Assembly: GCA_964603635.1 (NCBI GenBank)
Contig: CAZRVH010000001.1
Span: 1-64,000, forward strand
Source: CAZRVH01 sp964603635
GTDB lineage: Bacteria; Patescibacteriota; Gracilibacteria; Peribacterales; Peribacteraceae
DNA: 64,000 bases
Direction: 5' to 3'
Both the position numbers and the translations under genes were made by a program. Below are positions 51,677 to 60,076 of this stretch, in pieces. Numbering within the stretch: the stretch's first letter is position 1; each line of letters begins with the position of its first letter. The notes beneath the pieces were generated by a model, which saw only the letters and a program-made list of their open reading frames with translations, was not told where the DNA came from and searched no databases.

Positions 51677-52117
51677 ATGAACATGTTCAAGCCGACCAAG
51701 GCGAAGACCGTGAAGGAATATCTTGCGGCAGTCCCGCCCGAACGAAAGGAGCTCATGGATTTCATGCACGCGTTCATCCAGAAGACCGCGCCCTCGCTGA
51801 AGCCGCATTTTGCCGCGAACATGCTGGGATACGGATCGTTTCCCTACAAGAGTTCCGGCATGAAGAAGGAGATGGAATGGCCCGTCGTCTCGCTGGCCAA
51901 CCAAAAACAATACGTCAGCCTGTACGTGTGTTCGGTCGTGGACGGAAAGTATGTCGCCGAAACGCATAAGAATGAACTTGGCAACGTCAGCGTCGGAAAG
52001 AGCTGCATCCGTTTCAAGAAGCTGGAAGACCTGGATCTCGACGGGCTGAAGAAGGTATTGAAAATCGCCGAGAAGCAACCCGGTCTCGTCGGCGTGGGGG
52101 CAGGTAAGAAACGCTGA
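51677..52117 (+). CDS. DUF1801/YdhG-like protein
   Basis: A 146-residue cytoplasmic protein from the ATG at 51677. It contains TVKEYLAAVPPERKELMDFM, LKPHFAANMLGYGSFPYKSS and GKSCIRFKKLEDLDLDGLKK, matching the order of conserved segments in DUF1801 proteins (YdhG/YjbR-like fold). Function not established. It follows the DUF6629 gene on the same strand. Confidence 0.75.
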   Translation: MNMFKPTKAKTVKEYLAAVPPERKELMDFMHAFIQKTAPSLKPHFAANMLGYGSFPYKSSGMKKEMEWPVVSLANQKQYVSLYVCSVVDGKYVAETHKNELGNVSVGKSCIRFKKLEDLDLDGLKKVLKIAEKQPGLVGVGAGKKR

Positions 52118-52168
52118 CGCATGCACGGATATCCGGGCCTTTTTTCGCGGCCGTGCTATCATCGCGGC

Positions 52169-53509
52169 ATGCAATACGCATCCGTCGCCATCGCTTCCCT
52201 CATCGCTCTTTTTCCCGTCGCGGCCGTCGCGGCATCCGAGCCGACCGATGCCATGAAGACATCCACCGTGTTCATCGCGAATTACGATGATGAAAACGCA
52301 TTCGTCGGATGGGGTTCGGGATTCTTCGTTGACGAAGGGATCGTCGTGACGAACAAGCACGTGATTTTGGGCGGGGATTGGTACCGAGTGTATGCGACCG
52401 GCGCGGATCATAAGGTGAATATGGACTGTTTCAAAAAAATCACGCGCAGCGACGTGAAGATCAACCTGGAAGACGACGTGGCATATATGCGCGTCTATCT
52501 GCCCTGCGAGCACGGCACGATGCTCTTCGCTCCGGACCCGCAGGAAGGCGATCCGGTTGCCGTCATCGGGTATCCCTACCGGGGAACATTCGAAGCCTCC
52601 GTCGCATTGGGCGTTGCGACCGGCGCGGTGACGGGGCATACGTACGAAGGATGGCTTGGCACCGACGCCCATCTGGATTTCGGGAATTCCGGAGGCCCGG
52701 TGGTGAACGAGTCGCAGGTGGTGGGAGTGGCGGTCGCGAAAGAGGTCGATGCCGAGGGGGGTTATGTCACGGGTTATTTCATCCCGTCGTCCGTCATCCT
52801 GGACGGGCTCCTGTATGCGAACGATCCGCGCTTCGGTTACACGCCCCAGAGCTCCTTCTCGTCCCGCGCAGGCATATCCCGTTCGTCGGCACGCACGAGT
52901 TCGGCCGTTTCCCTTGCATCCGCTTCGTCCTCTGTCAGTAGCAGCGGCATGCCTTCTTCCGAATCTTCACGCGCATCGTCCCGTTCGTCGGCATCGGCCG
53001 TTTTTCCCGACGTGCGTCCCTCCCGCGCCGGGTATGACGCGATCCTCTCCTTGTACGAAGAGGGAATCATCAACGGCTATCCCGACGGCACGTTCCGTCC
53101 GAACGCGGGCATCAACCGCGCGGAGTTGGTCAAGATCCTCATGCTCGGTTTTCATGACCAGAAAATCTTGGGGGAGACGGATTGCTTCGCCGATGTCGGG
53201 GAAGAATGGTTCGCGCCGTACGTATGCGCCGCGAAAAGACTCGGATGGATCGGCGGCTATGACGACGGCACGTTTCGCCCTTCGCAGAACGTGAACCGTG
53301 CCGAAGCGATCAAGATCGTCACGGAAGCATTCGGGGCGCCGACTTCGCGCCTGACGGGCGTGCCTGCGGACGTGGAGCCGGGCACCTGGTTTCATCCGTT
53401 CGTGGCCAAGGGCATCCTCATCGGCATCGTCGGACAGTCCGAACCTTTCCGGCCGTCGGACAACCTGACGCGCGAAGAAGCGGCGATGTGGATCGAGGCG
53501 GCGGAGTAG
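52169..53509 (+). CDS. Secreted trypsin-like protease with SLH anchor
   Basis: A 446-residue exported protein from the ATG at 52169 (signal MQYASVAIASLIALFPVAAV). The protease domain covers about residues 30-215: His in VTNKHVILG, Asp in EDDVAYMRV, and Ser in DFGNSGGPVVNESQ, the full S1-type triad. A Ser-rich linker follows (SSFSSRAGISRSSARTSSAV onward, about 230-290), then SLH modules with GIINGYPDGTFRPNAGINRA and WIGGYDDGTFRPSQNVNRAE. It probably processes proteins at the cell surface while attached to the wall. Confidence 0.88.
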   Translation: MQYASVAIASLIALFPVAAVAASEPTDAMKTSTVFIANYDDENAFVGWGSGFFVDEGIVVTNKHVILGGDWYRVYATGADHKVNMDCFKKITRSDVKINLEDDVAYMRVYLPCEHGTMLFAPDPQEGDPVAVIGYPYRGTFEASVALGVATGAVTGHTYEGWLGTDAHLDFGNSGGPVVNESQVVGVAVAKEVDAEGGYVTGYFIPSSVILDGLLYANDPRFGYTPQSSFSSRAGISRSSARTSSAVSLASASSSVSSSGMPSSESSRASSRSSASAVFPDVRPSRAGYDAILSLYEEGIINGYPDGTFRPNAGINRAELVKILMLGFHDQKILGETDCFADVGEEWFAPYVCAAKRLGWIGGYDDGTFRPSQNVNRAEAIKIVTEAFGAPTSRLTGVPADVEPGTWFHPFVAKGILIGIVGQSEPFRPSDNLTREEAAMWIEAAE

Positions 53510-53567
53510 CGGCGCAACCCAGTGATTCTTTCTCGCTTGGCCCGAAGCGCGGTGTTATAGTTCGGAC

Positions 53568-54476
53568 ATGCAAAAAATCGTTCCCCATCTCTGGTTCGAC
53601 AAAGAAGCGAAGGAAGCGGCCGAATTCTACGTGTCCGCTTTCGGAGGCGATTCGAAAATCACGAGTGCGACCGTCCTGAAGAACACCCCGTCCGGCGACT
53701 GCGATGTCATGGGGTTCGACCTGCGCGGATTCTCCTTCATGTCCATCAGCGCGGGTCCGTACTTCAAACTGAACCCGTCCATTTCCTTCATGGTCAACTT
53801 CGATCCCTCGGCGGATCCCGAGGCGCGCGAGCATCTCGATGACTTATGGCAGAAGCTTTCGTCGGGTGGAAAGGAGCGTATGCCATTGCAGGAGTATCCG
53901 TTCAGCAAGCGATACGGTTGGATCGAAGACAGGTACGGCGTGAATTGGCAGCTCATCCTGACGAACCCGGAAGGGGAACCGCGTCCCTTTATCGTCCCGT
54001 CGCTGATGTTTACGAAAGACGCGTACGGAAAGGTCGATGAGGCGATCGATTTCTACGTCTCCGTGTTCAATGATGCGAAACGCGGCCAGACAGCCAAGTA
54101 TCCCGCCGGCATGGAGCCGGACGAAGAAGGAAAGATTATGTTCGCCGATTTCCAACTGGAAGGGCAGTGGTTCGCGGCCATGGAAAGCGCGCGCGAGCAT
54201 GAATTCTTTTTCAACGAAGCGGTTTCCCTGCTCGTCCGTTGCGAGGACCAGGCGGAGATCGACGCATACTGGGAGAAGCTGTCCGCCGTGCCCGAAGCCG
54301 AGCAATGCGGATGGCTGAAGGACGCATACGGGGTGTCATGGCAAATCACTCCCAAGGATTTGGGCGCCATGATGGGTGGCGGAGACCAGGCAAGGGCTGA
54401 TCGCGTGACAAAGGCCTTCCTCGGCATGAAGAAGTTTGATATCGCCAAGTTGCAGGAGGCCGCGGAGGCAAAGTAG
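53568..54476 (+). CDS. Double VOC/PhnB-like protein
   Basis: A 302-residue protein with two tandem 3-dmu-9/PhnB-like VOC units. The first (residues 1-140) has KIVPHLWFDKEAKEAAEFY and RYGWIEDRYGVNWQL; the second (about 143-270) has VPSLMFTKDAYGKVDEAIDF and GWLKDAYGVSWQITP. VOC proteins bind metals and small molecules; no specific reaction can be assigned. A C-terminal signature (DIAKLQEAAEAK) reappears as a remnant at 54975-55028. Confidence 0.85.
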   Translation: MQKIVPHLWFDKEAKEAAEFYVSAFGGDSKITSATVLKNTPSGDCDVMGFDLRGFSFMSISAGPYFKLNPSISFMVNFDPSADPEAREHLDDLWQKLSSGGKERMPLQEYPFSKRYGWIEDRYGVNWQLILTNPEGEPRPFIVPSLMFTKDAYGKVDEAIDFYVSVFNDAKRGQTAKYPAGMEPDEEGKIMFADFQLEGQWFAAMESAREHEFFFNEAVSLLVRCEDQAEIDAYWEKLSAVPEAEQCGWLKDAYGVSWQITPKDLGAMMGGGDQARADRVTKAFLGMKKFDIAKLQEAAEAK

Positions 54477-54515
54477 GGGGTGTGCATCCGACGCGCGTAG
54501 GGTACCATCGTGCAT

Positions 54516-54887
54516 ATGGCTCATTACGCATGCAAAGGCACCTGCGGGGATTCCCTGCCGCAGATGGGAATCTGCGAAACGCAGGGCTGTTCGGCCCGAT
54601 GGGAAATGATGGAGGAATGCGCGTGCACGGACGGGAATCACGGGAAGTCCGCCGCGGACGAGGGGGTGATCGAGGCGATCCCGAAAGACAGCAATGGAAT
54701 CGTATTGAACGACGGCGATACAGTGGTGCTGATCAAGGATTTAAAACTGAGGGGATCCTCATCCGTGCTAAAGGTCGGGACCAAGGCATCCAATATCAGA
54801 AGGACGGACAACGCCGACGAAATCGATTGCAAAATAGGAGGCACGGCGATCGTGCTGCGCTGCGAATTCGTGAAAAAACTGGGATAG
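54516..54887 (+). CDS. PhnA/YjdM-domain protein with cysteine-rich N-terminus
   Basis: A 123-residue protein. The C-terminal part (about 55-123) matches the PhnA domain: DSNGIVLNDGDTVVLIKDLK, GSSSVLKVGTK, DEIDCKIGGTAIVL. The N-terminal 45 residues replace the usual PhnA zinc ribbon with cysteines in CKGTCGDSLPQMGICETQGC and ECACTDGNH, possibly another zinc site. Despite the historic name, the family has no proven phosphonate role. The ATG at 54516 is preferred over GTG at 54510. Confidence 0.75.
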   Translation: MAHYACKGTCGDSLPQMGICETQGCSARWEMMEECACTDGNHGKSAADEGVIEAIPKDSNGIVLNDGDTVVLIKDLKLRGSSSVLKVGTKASNIRRTDNADEIDCKIGGTAIVLRCEFVKKLG

Positions 54888-54942
54888 GAACGCTGTGGTT
54901 TCTGTCTCCAAAGCGCAAGGTATCTTGCATGGCTTCGCGTAA

Positions 54943-55028
54943 GCCGATCGACCGCATGATGACGGCTTTCCCGGGATGAACATATTGATATCGCGAAATT
55001 GCAGGAGGCTGCGAAAGGACTGCTTTAA
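54943..55028 (+). pseudogene. Remnant of a VOC gene 3' end
   Basis: PIDRMMTAFPG, then after a frameshift DIAKLQEAAKGLL and a TAA at 55026-55028. This parallels ADRVTKAFLGMKKFDIAKLQ at the end of the VOC gene at 53568. No upstream portion survives in this frame. Confidence 0.65.
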
Positions 55029-55960
55029 GCCATTATTCGCCTATTCCATGGCATCCGATGCACAGGATCGGCGGCGTCAACCGACGTTGCGTCGCACGCG
55101 ACGCACATGACTCGGTGGATTGCGATGCCTCTCTTTTCTGCGTGATGAATTCATCCATATACTCCGCATTTTTTTTTGCACTGACGATCCTTTTTTCGAC
55201 GGTCCGAAGCACGTCCCGCCGTCCGCTTTCGTCCCGCTGGCGTGCGCGTGCCCCAACGTCATGTCGCGCCTGTGTTTCGAGAAGCACATCGTGATTTTTT
55301 TACGATTGCCGGGCGCATTTTCATTCCGCCCCCCGTTTCTTCGCATCGCATTTTCCGATCTGCGCGGCATCCGTTTTTTTCCGCCCATCGCATCTGCACC
55401 CGTGTCGCGTCTTTTTTTCGTAGGGCTTTTTTTGGCTTCCCATAGATGTTTGCAGAGAATCAAGAACGGGCTCGCGCCGGATCATCACGTTTCTCCGAGC
55501 GACGGCGGGACGATGCGAAAACATATCCGCCGTTTTCTCGCGCAGTGATGCGCACGGGGGTTTTTTCATATTTCATTCCCGCGCGAGGCGCCTGTTTTTT
55601 CGAAATTTTTTCAGGATGCCGACGCGTGCGATGCTTCGTCGTTCCGGAAATATTTTCTTCCGATGCAGCACCGGCCGGCATGCGATTGTGCACGCGGTGC
55701 GCATGTGAATAGAGCGTGCGAATCATGTCCGCGCACGGCGGCGGTCGCCCCGCAAAAAACGGCGCGCATACGGTGGAAAAACGTGATGTCGAACATGGTC
55801 CGGGAGCAAAACCTGCTTCCTGCCGGACCGTCCGGCACCGTTTGGCGGTTTCCCAATTTGGTTTTATACGACACTGTTCCGTCGATGGATCGAAAGGGGT
55901 AAAAGCGTTGTTTTGCCCTTTCCCTCCGCATTTCTGGGCTTAATTGAGGGTGGTAATTTT
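55029..55960. other. Gene-free region with strand-biased T-tracts
   Basis: No convincing coding frame in 930 bases; the ORFs present have shifting, very basic and low-complexity composition. Between 55169 and 55611 there are nine runs of six to nine T on the plus strand (55169, 55191, 55295, 55374, 55412, 55427, 55561, 55595, 55606), separated by GC-rich sequence. Runs of five or six A appear only after about 55755. No tRNA or standard RNA was recognised. Confidence 0.6.
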
Positions 55961-55973
55961 ACATAAAATTTGC

Positions 55974-55979
55974 TATAAT
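55974..55979 (+). promoter_or_regulatory. Extended -10 of the surface-gene operon
   Basis: TGC-TATAAT, with the hexamer at 55974-55979, matches the extended -10 class. No good -35 was found. Transcription would begin near 55986, about 20 bases before the ATG at 56008. The next two genes overlap by GTGA and are probably in the same unit. Confidence 0.55.
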
Positions 55980-56007
55980 GATGTGATTGTCAAATACACA
56001 CACATTC

Positions 56008-56985
56008 ATGGGTCGTAGAATCGCCGCGTTTGCGCTTGCGGTTGGTCTTATGTGTCTGCCCGCCGCCGCCATCCACGCACAAGGGTACCAGCTTGATTTC
56101 GACAGCATGCAAACGGATGTGTCGGAGCTCTCCGGCGGCGATGTTATTTTGCAGGGGGGAACGTCGCCGCAACAGACGTTCGCAACCGCCGACAAAGCTC
56201 AACTGCTGCCCCTGGCCGCGATCGCCGCATGCGGAAACGGTATGCGCGAAGAGGGCGAGGCGTGCGACGGCGAGGATCTCGGTTCGGCGACGTGCGCGTC
56301 CTTCGGCTTCCGTACGGGAACGGTGTCATGCAGCCTCGCATGCTCGGTTGTCACGTCCGAATGCAGTGATCCGATCGTCAGCAGTTCCTCCTCGTCATCG
56401 AGCGCGTGGCATCCGTCGCCTTCGTCTCCGGAAAGCCATTCTTCGGCACGTACGGGCGGCGGCGAAAGAGGCGTTCCGGCGATTCCCGGCACGCGCGACG
56501 AGGGTGCCGGCAACAGTTCGGGCAGGAGTGGCGGCGTGTCCTCCCGCATGTCTTCCGCGGAACGCGCGTCCCAGCCGTCTTCTTCGGCATTGTCCTCCGC
56601 AATGACTTCGGAAGAGGGCGCATCCGACGATGGTGCGGGACAGGATCCGGATGCATCTTCCTCCGACGATGCCTCGGCTTCCGGCGGAATCAACCCGGGA
56701 GTTCCTTCCGGGATGCACGGCGCGTCGCCGACGGATGGTCGCGATGCCGCGGGCCCGAACGTATTTTTCGCGGCGCTCCTCGCGCTTGCGGCGGCCGTCA
56801 TGGCCCCTCTCGGATGGACGTATCGCGCCGTGATCATGAACATGCCCGTTCGCGCATACCGATCCTGGACGAAAACCGTCGGAGGCAAGACTTCTTCCGC
56901 GCGGTCCCGCTCGGCGCGGACGTCCCCGGTCACGTTGCGCAAGCGTCGCATGCCGAATAAACCTTCGTCCGCGTCACACTCGTGA
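56008..56985 (+). CDS. Cysteine-rich, Ser-rich membrane-anchored surface protein
   Basis: A 325-residue exported protein from the ATG at 56008 (signal MGRRIAAFALAVGLMCLPAA). A Cys-rich module (CGNGMREEGEACDGEDLG, ATCASFGF, VSCSLACSVVTSEC, about 69-120) is of the MYXO-type cysteine-repeat class. It is followed by a long Ser/Gly/Glu linker (SSSSSSSSAWHPSPSS and on). A C-terminal helix (NVFFAALLALAAAVMAPLGW) and a basic cytoplasmic tail anchor it in the membrane. It could be the anchor of the fibre proteins encoded next. Confidence 0.72.
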   Translation: MGRRIAAFALAVGLMCLPAAAIHAQGYQLDFDSMQTDVSELSGGDVILQGGTSPQQTFATADKAQLLPLAAIAACGNGMREEGEACDGEDLGSATCASFGFRTGTVSCSLACSVVTSECSDPIVSSSSSSSSAWHPSPSSPESHSSARTGGGERGVPAIPGTRDEGAGNSSGRSGGVSSRMSSAERASQPSSSALSSAMTSEEGASDDGAGQDPDASSSDDASASGGINPGVPSGMHGASPTDGRDAAGPNVFFAALLALAAAVMAPLGWTYRAVIMNMPVRAYRSWTKTVGGKTSSARSRSARTSPVTLRKRRMPNKPSSASHS

Positions 56986-58694
56986 AGAACCGCATACTTT
57001 GCTCACTGGCCGCGATGATGATGATCCTGACGGCTCAGCCCGTACGGGCCCAGACCGTGCCGTCCTCGCTGCTGTACGAGGGCAGGATCCTGGACGCGAC
57101 GCGTTCTCCCGTCACGAGCGCAGTCGTCATGCGCTTCTCGCTTTGGAAGAGCGCGGATTGGAGCGTATCCGATACGTCCGGCGGAGCGATCAACGTGTCG
57201 TCGGCGAATTACGCCGGTTGGTACGAATACCAGACGGTCACGCCCAGTGCGAACGGCATCTTCAGCATCCCGCTCGGAAACGCGGTGCCGCTTCCCGTCA
57301 TCGATTATTCGATCCACAAATTCCTCCAGGTGGAAGTGAAGGCCGTCGGGGAAGGGGATGACGCGTACGTTCTTTTGGATCCCACGGGAGATGCCGGAGC
57401 GGACGCGACGGATCGCAAGACGATCGCTTCCGTCGCCTATGCGAAAAACGCGGAAAGCGTCGGCAACAGGACCGTCGGAACCGGATCGGGCAATATCCTG
57501 ATCCTCGGTCCGGACGGAAAAATCGACGCGGCCCGCATGGGCAACGGAACCGATTCCCAGGATTTCACCATCAACGCGTCCGCCGCTTCCGGAGACGCCT
57601 CCCTCATTTTCGGCAACGAGTTGCAGGATGAAACGATCCGGTTCTCCGAAACCGAACAGCGTTTCGAGTTTTCCGACGATGTCTTCGTCGAGGGAAACCT
57701 GACCGCATCGGGAGCGTTGTCCACCGATGCCGGCATCACCATCAACGCCGACGATGCGGATGAGGATGCCATCCTCACCTTCGGAAATATCCTGGCGGAG
57801 CAGACACTGAGGTTTTCCGCGGAAAACCAGCGGTTCGAATTTTCCACGGACGTACACGTCGAGGGTGATCTTACGGTCTCGGGAACGATCAACGGCGTGA
57901 ACATCAGTTCCGTCGCGCTCAGTCCTTTGCAGGCATCCGCCGCCGGGGGATTGACCATAGACGTGGCCGCGGGCAACTACCGCCTGGGAAACAACGTCGT
58001 CGAATTCGCCGGCGCATCGGACTATCCCGTGCCCCCCGAAGCGGTCAGTTACGTCTTCTTCGGATCCGGCGGCCTGACGGTGCGTACCATGCCGTTCCCG
58101 ACGGACGAATCCTACATTCCGGTCGCCGTCGTCACGGCCTCTATAGAGGAAGTCACCGACGTCACCGACCGGCGCGTCGCGCAGTCGGATACGCGCGAAC
58201 AGGAAACGAAGGCTTCGATCACGCCGGAATACGACAAAGCCACCTATCAGGGCGACGCGACCGACAACATCGGCATGCTGTCCGTTTCCCATGACAATAT
58301 CAGCAAGCGGAATTACTACCTTTGGACGTCGGAAGAAGCGACGTTGCAGGATTACGATATCTTGGTGCGCGCCATGCTGCCCGCGGACTTCGCGGGATGG
58401 AAACAGGGGGTCGCGCCGGTGTCGATCGAATACAGGTCGACCTCCGCCTCCGCCGCCAACAGCGCCGTGGATATCGCTTTGTTCGATACGAACGGCACCC
58501 CCGTATCGCTCCAGTCGCCGCTGACAGGCTTGGCCTCCACGTCCTGGACCACGGCGAACGCGCTCTTCGCAGGAAGCGGCACATGGACGCCCGGCAGCGA
58601 ATTCCTGATCAAAATACACCTTTCGGCAAAGGAAGATTTCCAGATCCACGTCGGGTCCATCTTCCTTGAATACATCCGGCTGGGAGGTGGATAA
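56982..58694 (+). CDS. Exported fibre-like protein with beta-repeat module (1)
   Basis: A 570-residue protein starting with GTG that overlaps the previous stop by GTGA, so translation is coupled. After the signal (MKNRILCSLAAMMMILTAQP) is a domain with SSLLYEGRILDATRSPV. Two copies of a beta-rich module follow: DASLIFGNELQDETIRFSE, then EQRFEFSDDVFVEGNL; and DAILTFGNILAEQTLRFSA, then NQRFEFSTDVHVEGDL. The C-terminal half has ITPEYDKATYQGDATDNIGM and a sandwich ending FLEYIRLGGG, paralleling the end of the next protein. The module resembles phage tail-fibre and adhesin segments. Confidence 0.72.
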   Translation: MKNRILCSLAAMMMILTAQPVRAQTVPSSLLYEGRILDATRSPVTSAVVMRFSLWKSADWSVSDTSGGAINVSSANYAGWYEYQTVTPSANGIFSIPLGNAVPLPVIDYSIHKFLQVEVKAVGEGDDAYVLLDPTGDAGADATDRKTIASVAYAKNAESVGNRTVGTGSGNILILGPDGKIDAARMGNGTDSQDFTINASAASGDASLIFGNELQDETIRFSETEQRFEFSDDVFVEGNLTASGALSTDAGITINADDADEDAILTFGNILAEQTLRFSAENQRFEFSTDVHVEGDLTVSGTINGVNISSVALSPLQASAAGGLTIDVAAGNYRLGNNVVEFAGASDYPVPPEAVSYVFFGSGGLTVRTMPFPTDESYIPVAVVTASIEEVTDVTDRRVAQSDTREQETKASITPEYDKATYQGDATDNIGMLSVSHDNISKRNYYLWTSEEATLQDYDILVRAMLPADFAGWKQGVAPVSIEYRSTSASAANSAVDIALFDTNGTPVSLQSPLTGLASTSWTTANALFAGSGTWTPGSEFLIKIHLSAKEDFQIHVGSIFLEYIRLGGG

Positions 58695-58699
58695 AAAAC

Positions 58700-58728
58700 T
58701 TGATTATAAATAGAAAAAATGCTATACT
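58700..58728 (+). promoter_or_regulatory. Promoter of the second fibre gene
   Basis: -35 TTGATT (58700-58705), 17 bases, extended -10 TGC-TATACT (58723-58728). It lies just after the first fibre gene, with the ATG at 58754. It gives the later genes their own start. Confidence 0.7.
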
Positions 58729-58753
58729 AATTCGATACCTACCACACACATAT

Positions 58754-60034
58754 ATGAACATGTTCTTCTATCCCAGGTCTGCTTCCCGCGTCACCGCCGC
58801 GGTGATCGCCGTCGCCGCTCTCGTCATGGGGAACGGTAGCGTCGCCTTCGCCGCCAACTCGTGGAACCCCACGCTGCTGGTGAACACGCAGGCGCATCAG
58901 ACCATCGAGGAAGGCAACGGTTCGAGTAACATCGAGCTTCGCTTCGGGGGAGTCCTCAACGAGAAACTCTACTTCGATCGTGCCAACAGCAGGTTTACGT
59001 TCAGCAATTCGTTGCGCGTGAACGGGAACATTTCCGCCACCGGAAGCATGTCCGGCGCCTCGCTCAACGTGAACGGCGCGGCGGTGGTGGGCGGCACGAC
59101 GACGCTTAACGGGGCCGCGACGGTCAACGCGAACGTGAAGGTACGCGGCAACCTCTCCGGCTCCACGCTCCGCGTGGACGGTGCCGCGAGCGTCGGCGGC
59201 GGTTTGTCCGCGACGGGTGCATTGAGGTCGGGAAGCGATATCACCATCAACAGCGACAACGATACGAACGATGCCTCCCTGACGTTCGGTAACCAGACGG
59301 CGGCGCAGACGCTTAAGTATTCCAACGCCAACCAGCGCTTCGAATTCAGCAAGGATATCAAGGTGACGGGCGGCATCCGCGCCTCCGGCAACCTCTCCGG
59401 TTCCACGTTGACGGTAGACGGGGCGTTGAATCTCCGCGGTATCAACTACAACGCGCCTACCGCCCAGGGAGCCGCGAATACCTACCTGAAAAACGACGGC
59501 GCGGGAAACCTGTCTTGGCAGACGACGGCCGCCGCGAACGGAAGCGGAGGTTCGCTGTCGCTCCATCCGCAGTATCCCAACGCCGTTTATACGCAGAGCG
59601 GATCCAATGCCGTCGGTACGCTGACGCAGGGGGCCGATACCACGAACAAGGAATTGTTCTACCGTTGGGCCACGGAAGAAACGGGGATCCAGGATTACTG
59701 GACGTGGGTACGCGTGAAGGTTCCGAAGAACTTCAACAACTGGACGCCCACTCCCATCCAGTTCCGTTACAGGACGGCCTCCACGTCGGCCGCGGTCAAC
59801 TACCTGAACGTGCGCCTTCTGGATACCACCGGTGCCAACGTCGCGATCACCGGAGGTTCCAACCTCGTCAGCAGCGTGGCCGACACCTGGGCCACCGCGA
59901 CGCTCGGGAACGTGGCGAGCGGAACGTACACTCCGGACGGATTCATCACGATTCTCATCAAGGCGGCCACGACCAGCGCCGGATCCGCCGACGCGGGATA
60001 CATCAACATTAACTGGTCCACGACGACTCCGTAA
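58754..60034 (+). CDS. Exported fibre-like protein with beta-repeat module (2)
   Basis: A 426-residue protein (ATG 58754; open frame continues upstream only into the promoter). After the signal it begins NSWNPTLLVNTQAHQTIEEG, then two copies of the module: ELRFGGVLNEKLYFDR, then NSRFTFSNSLRVNGNI; and DASLTFGNQTAAQTLKYSN, then NQRFEFSKDIKVTGGI. Short repeats of LNVNGAAVVGG/LSGSTLRVDG type lie between them. The C-terminal domain (YPNAVYTQSGSNAVGTLTQG to YININWSTTTP) parallels the C-terminus of protein (1). Cysteines are absent. Probably an extracellular fibre. Confidence 0.72.
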   Translation: MNMFFYPRSASRVTAAVIAVAALVMGNGSVAFAANSWNPTLLVNTQAHQTIEEGNGSSNIELRFGGVLNEKLYFDRANSRFTFSNSLRVNGNISATGSMSGASLNVNGAAVVGGTTTLNGAATVNANVKVRGNLSGSTLRVDGAASVGGGLSATGALRSGSDITINSDNDTNDASLTFGNQTAAQTLKYSNANQRFEFSKDIKVTGGIRASGNLSGSTLTVDGALNLRGINYNAPTAQGAANTYLKNDGAGNLSWQTTAAANGSGGSLSLHPQYPNAVYTQSGSNAVGTLTQGADTTNKELFYRWATEETGIQDYWTWVRVKVPKNFNNWTPTPIQFRYRTASTSAAVNYLNVRLLDTTGANVAITGGSNLVSSVADTWATATLGNVASGTYTPDGFITILIKAATTSAGSADAGYININWSTTTP

Positions 60035-60076
60035 TGACGGGAAAGATCCTTCTCCTTTGATTCGCGAACACATCCC

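Noticed and set aside
55077..55548. Possible genes in the T-tract region (both strands)
   Set aside because: The frames give very basic or Phe/Pro-rich low-complexity products with no ribosome-binding site or conserved motif, and several frames are equally long.
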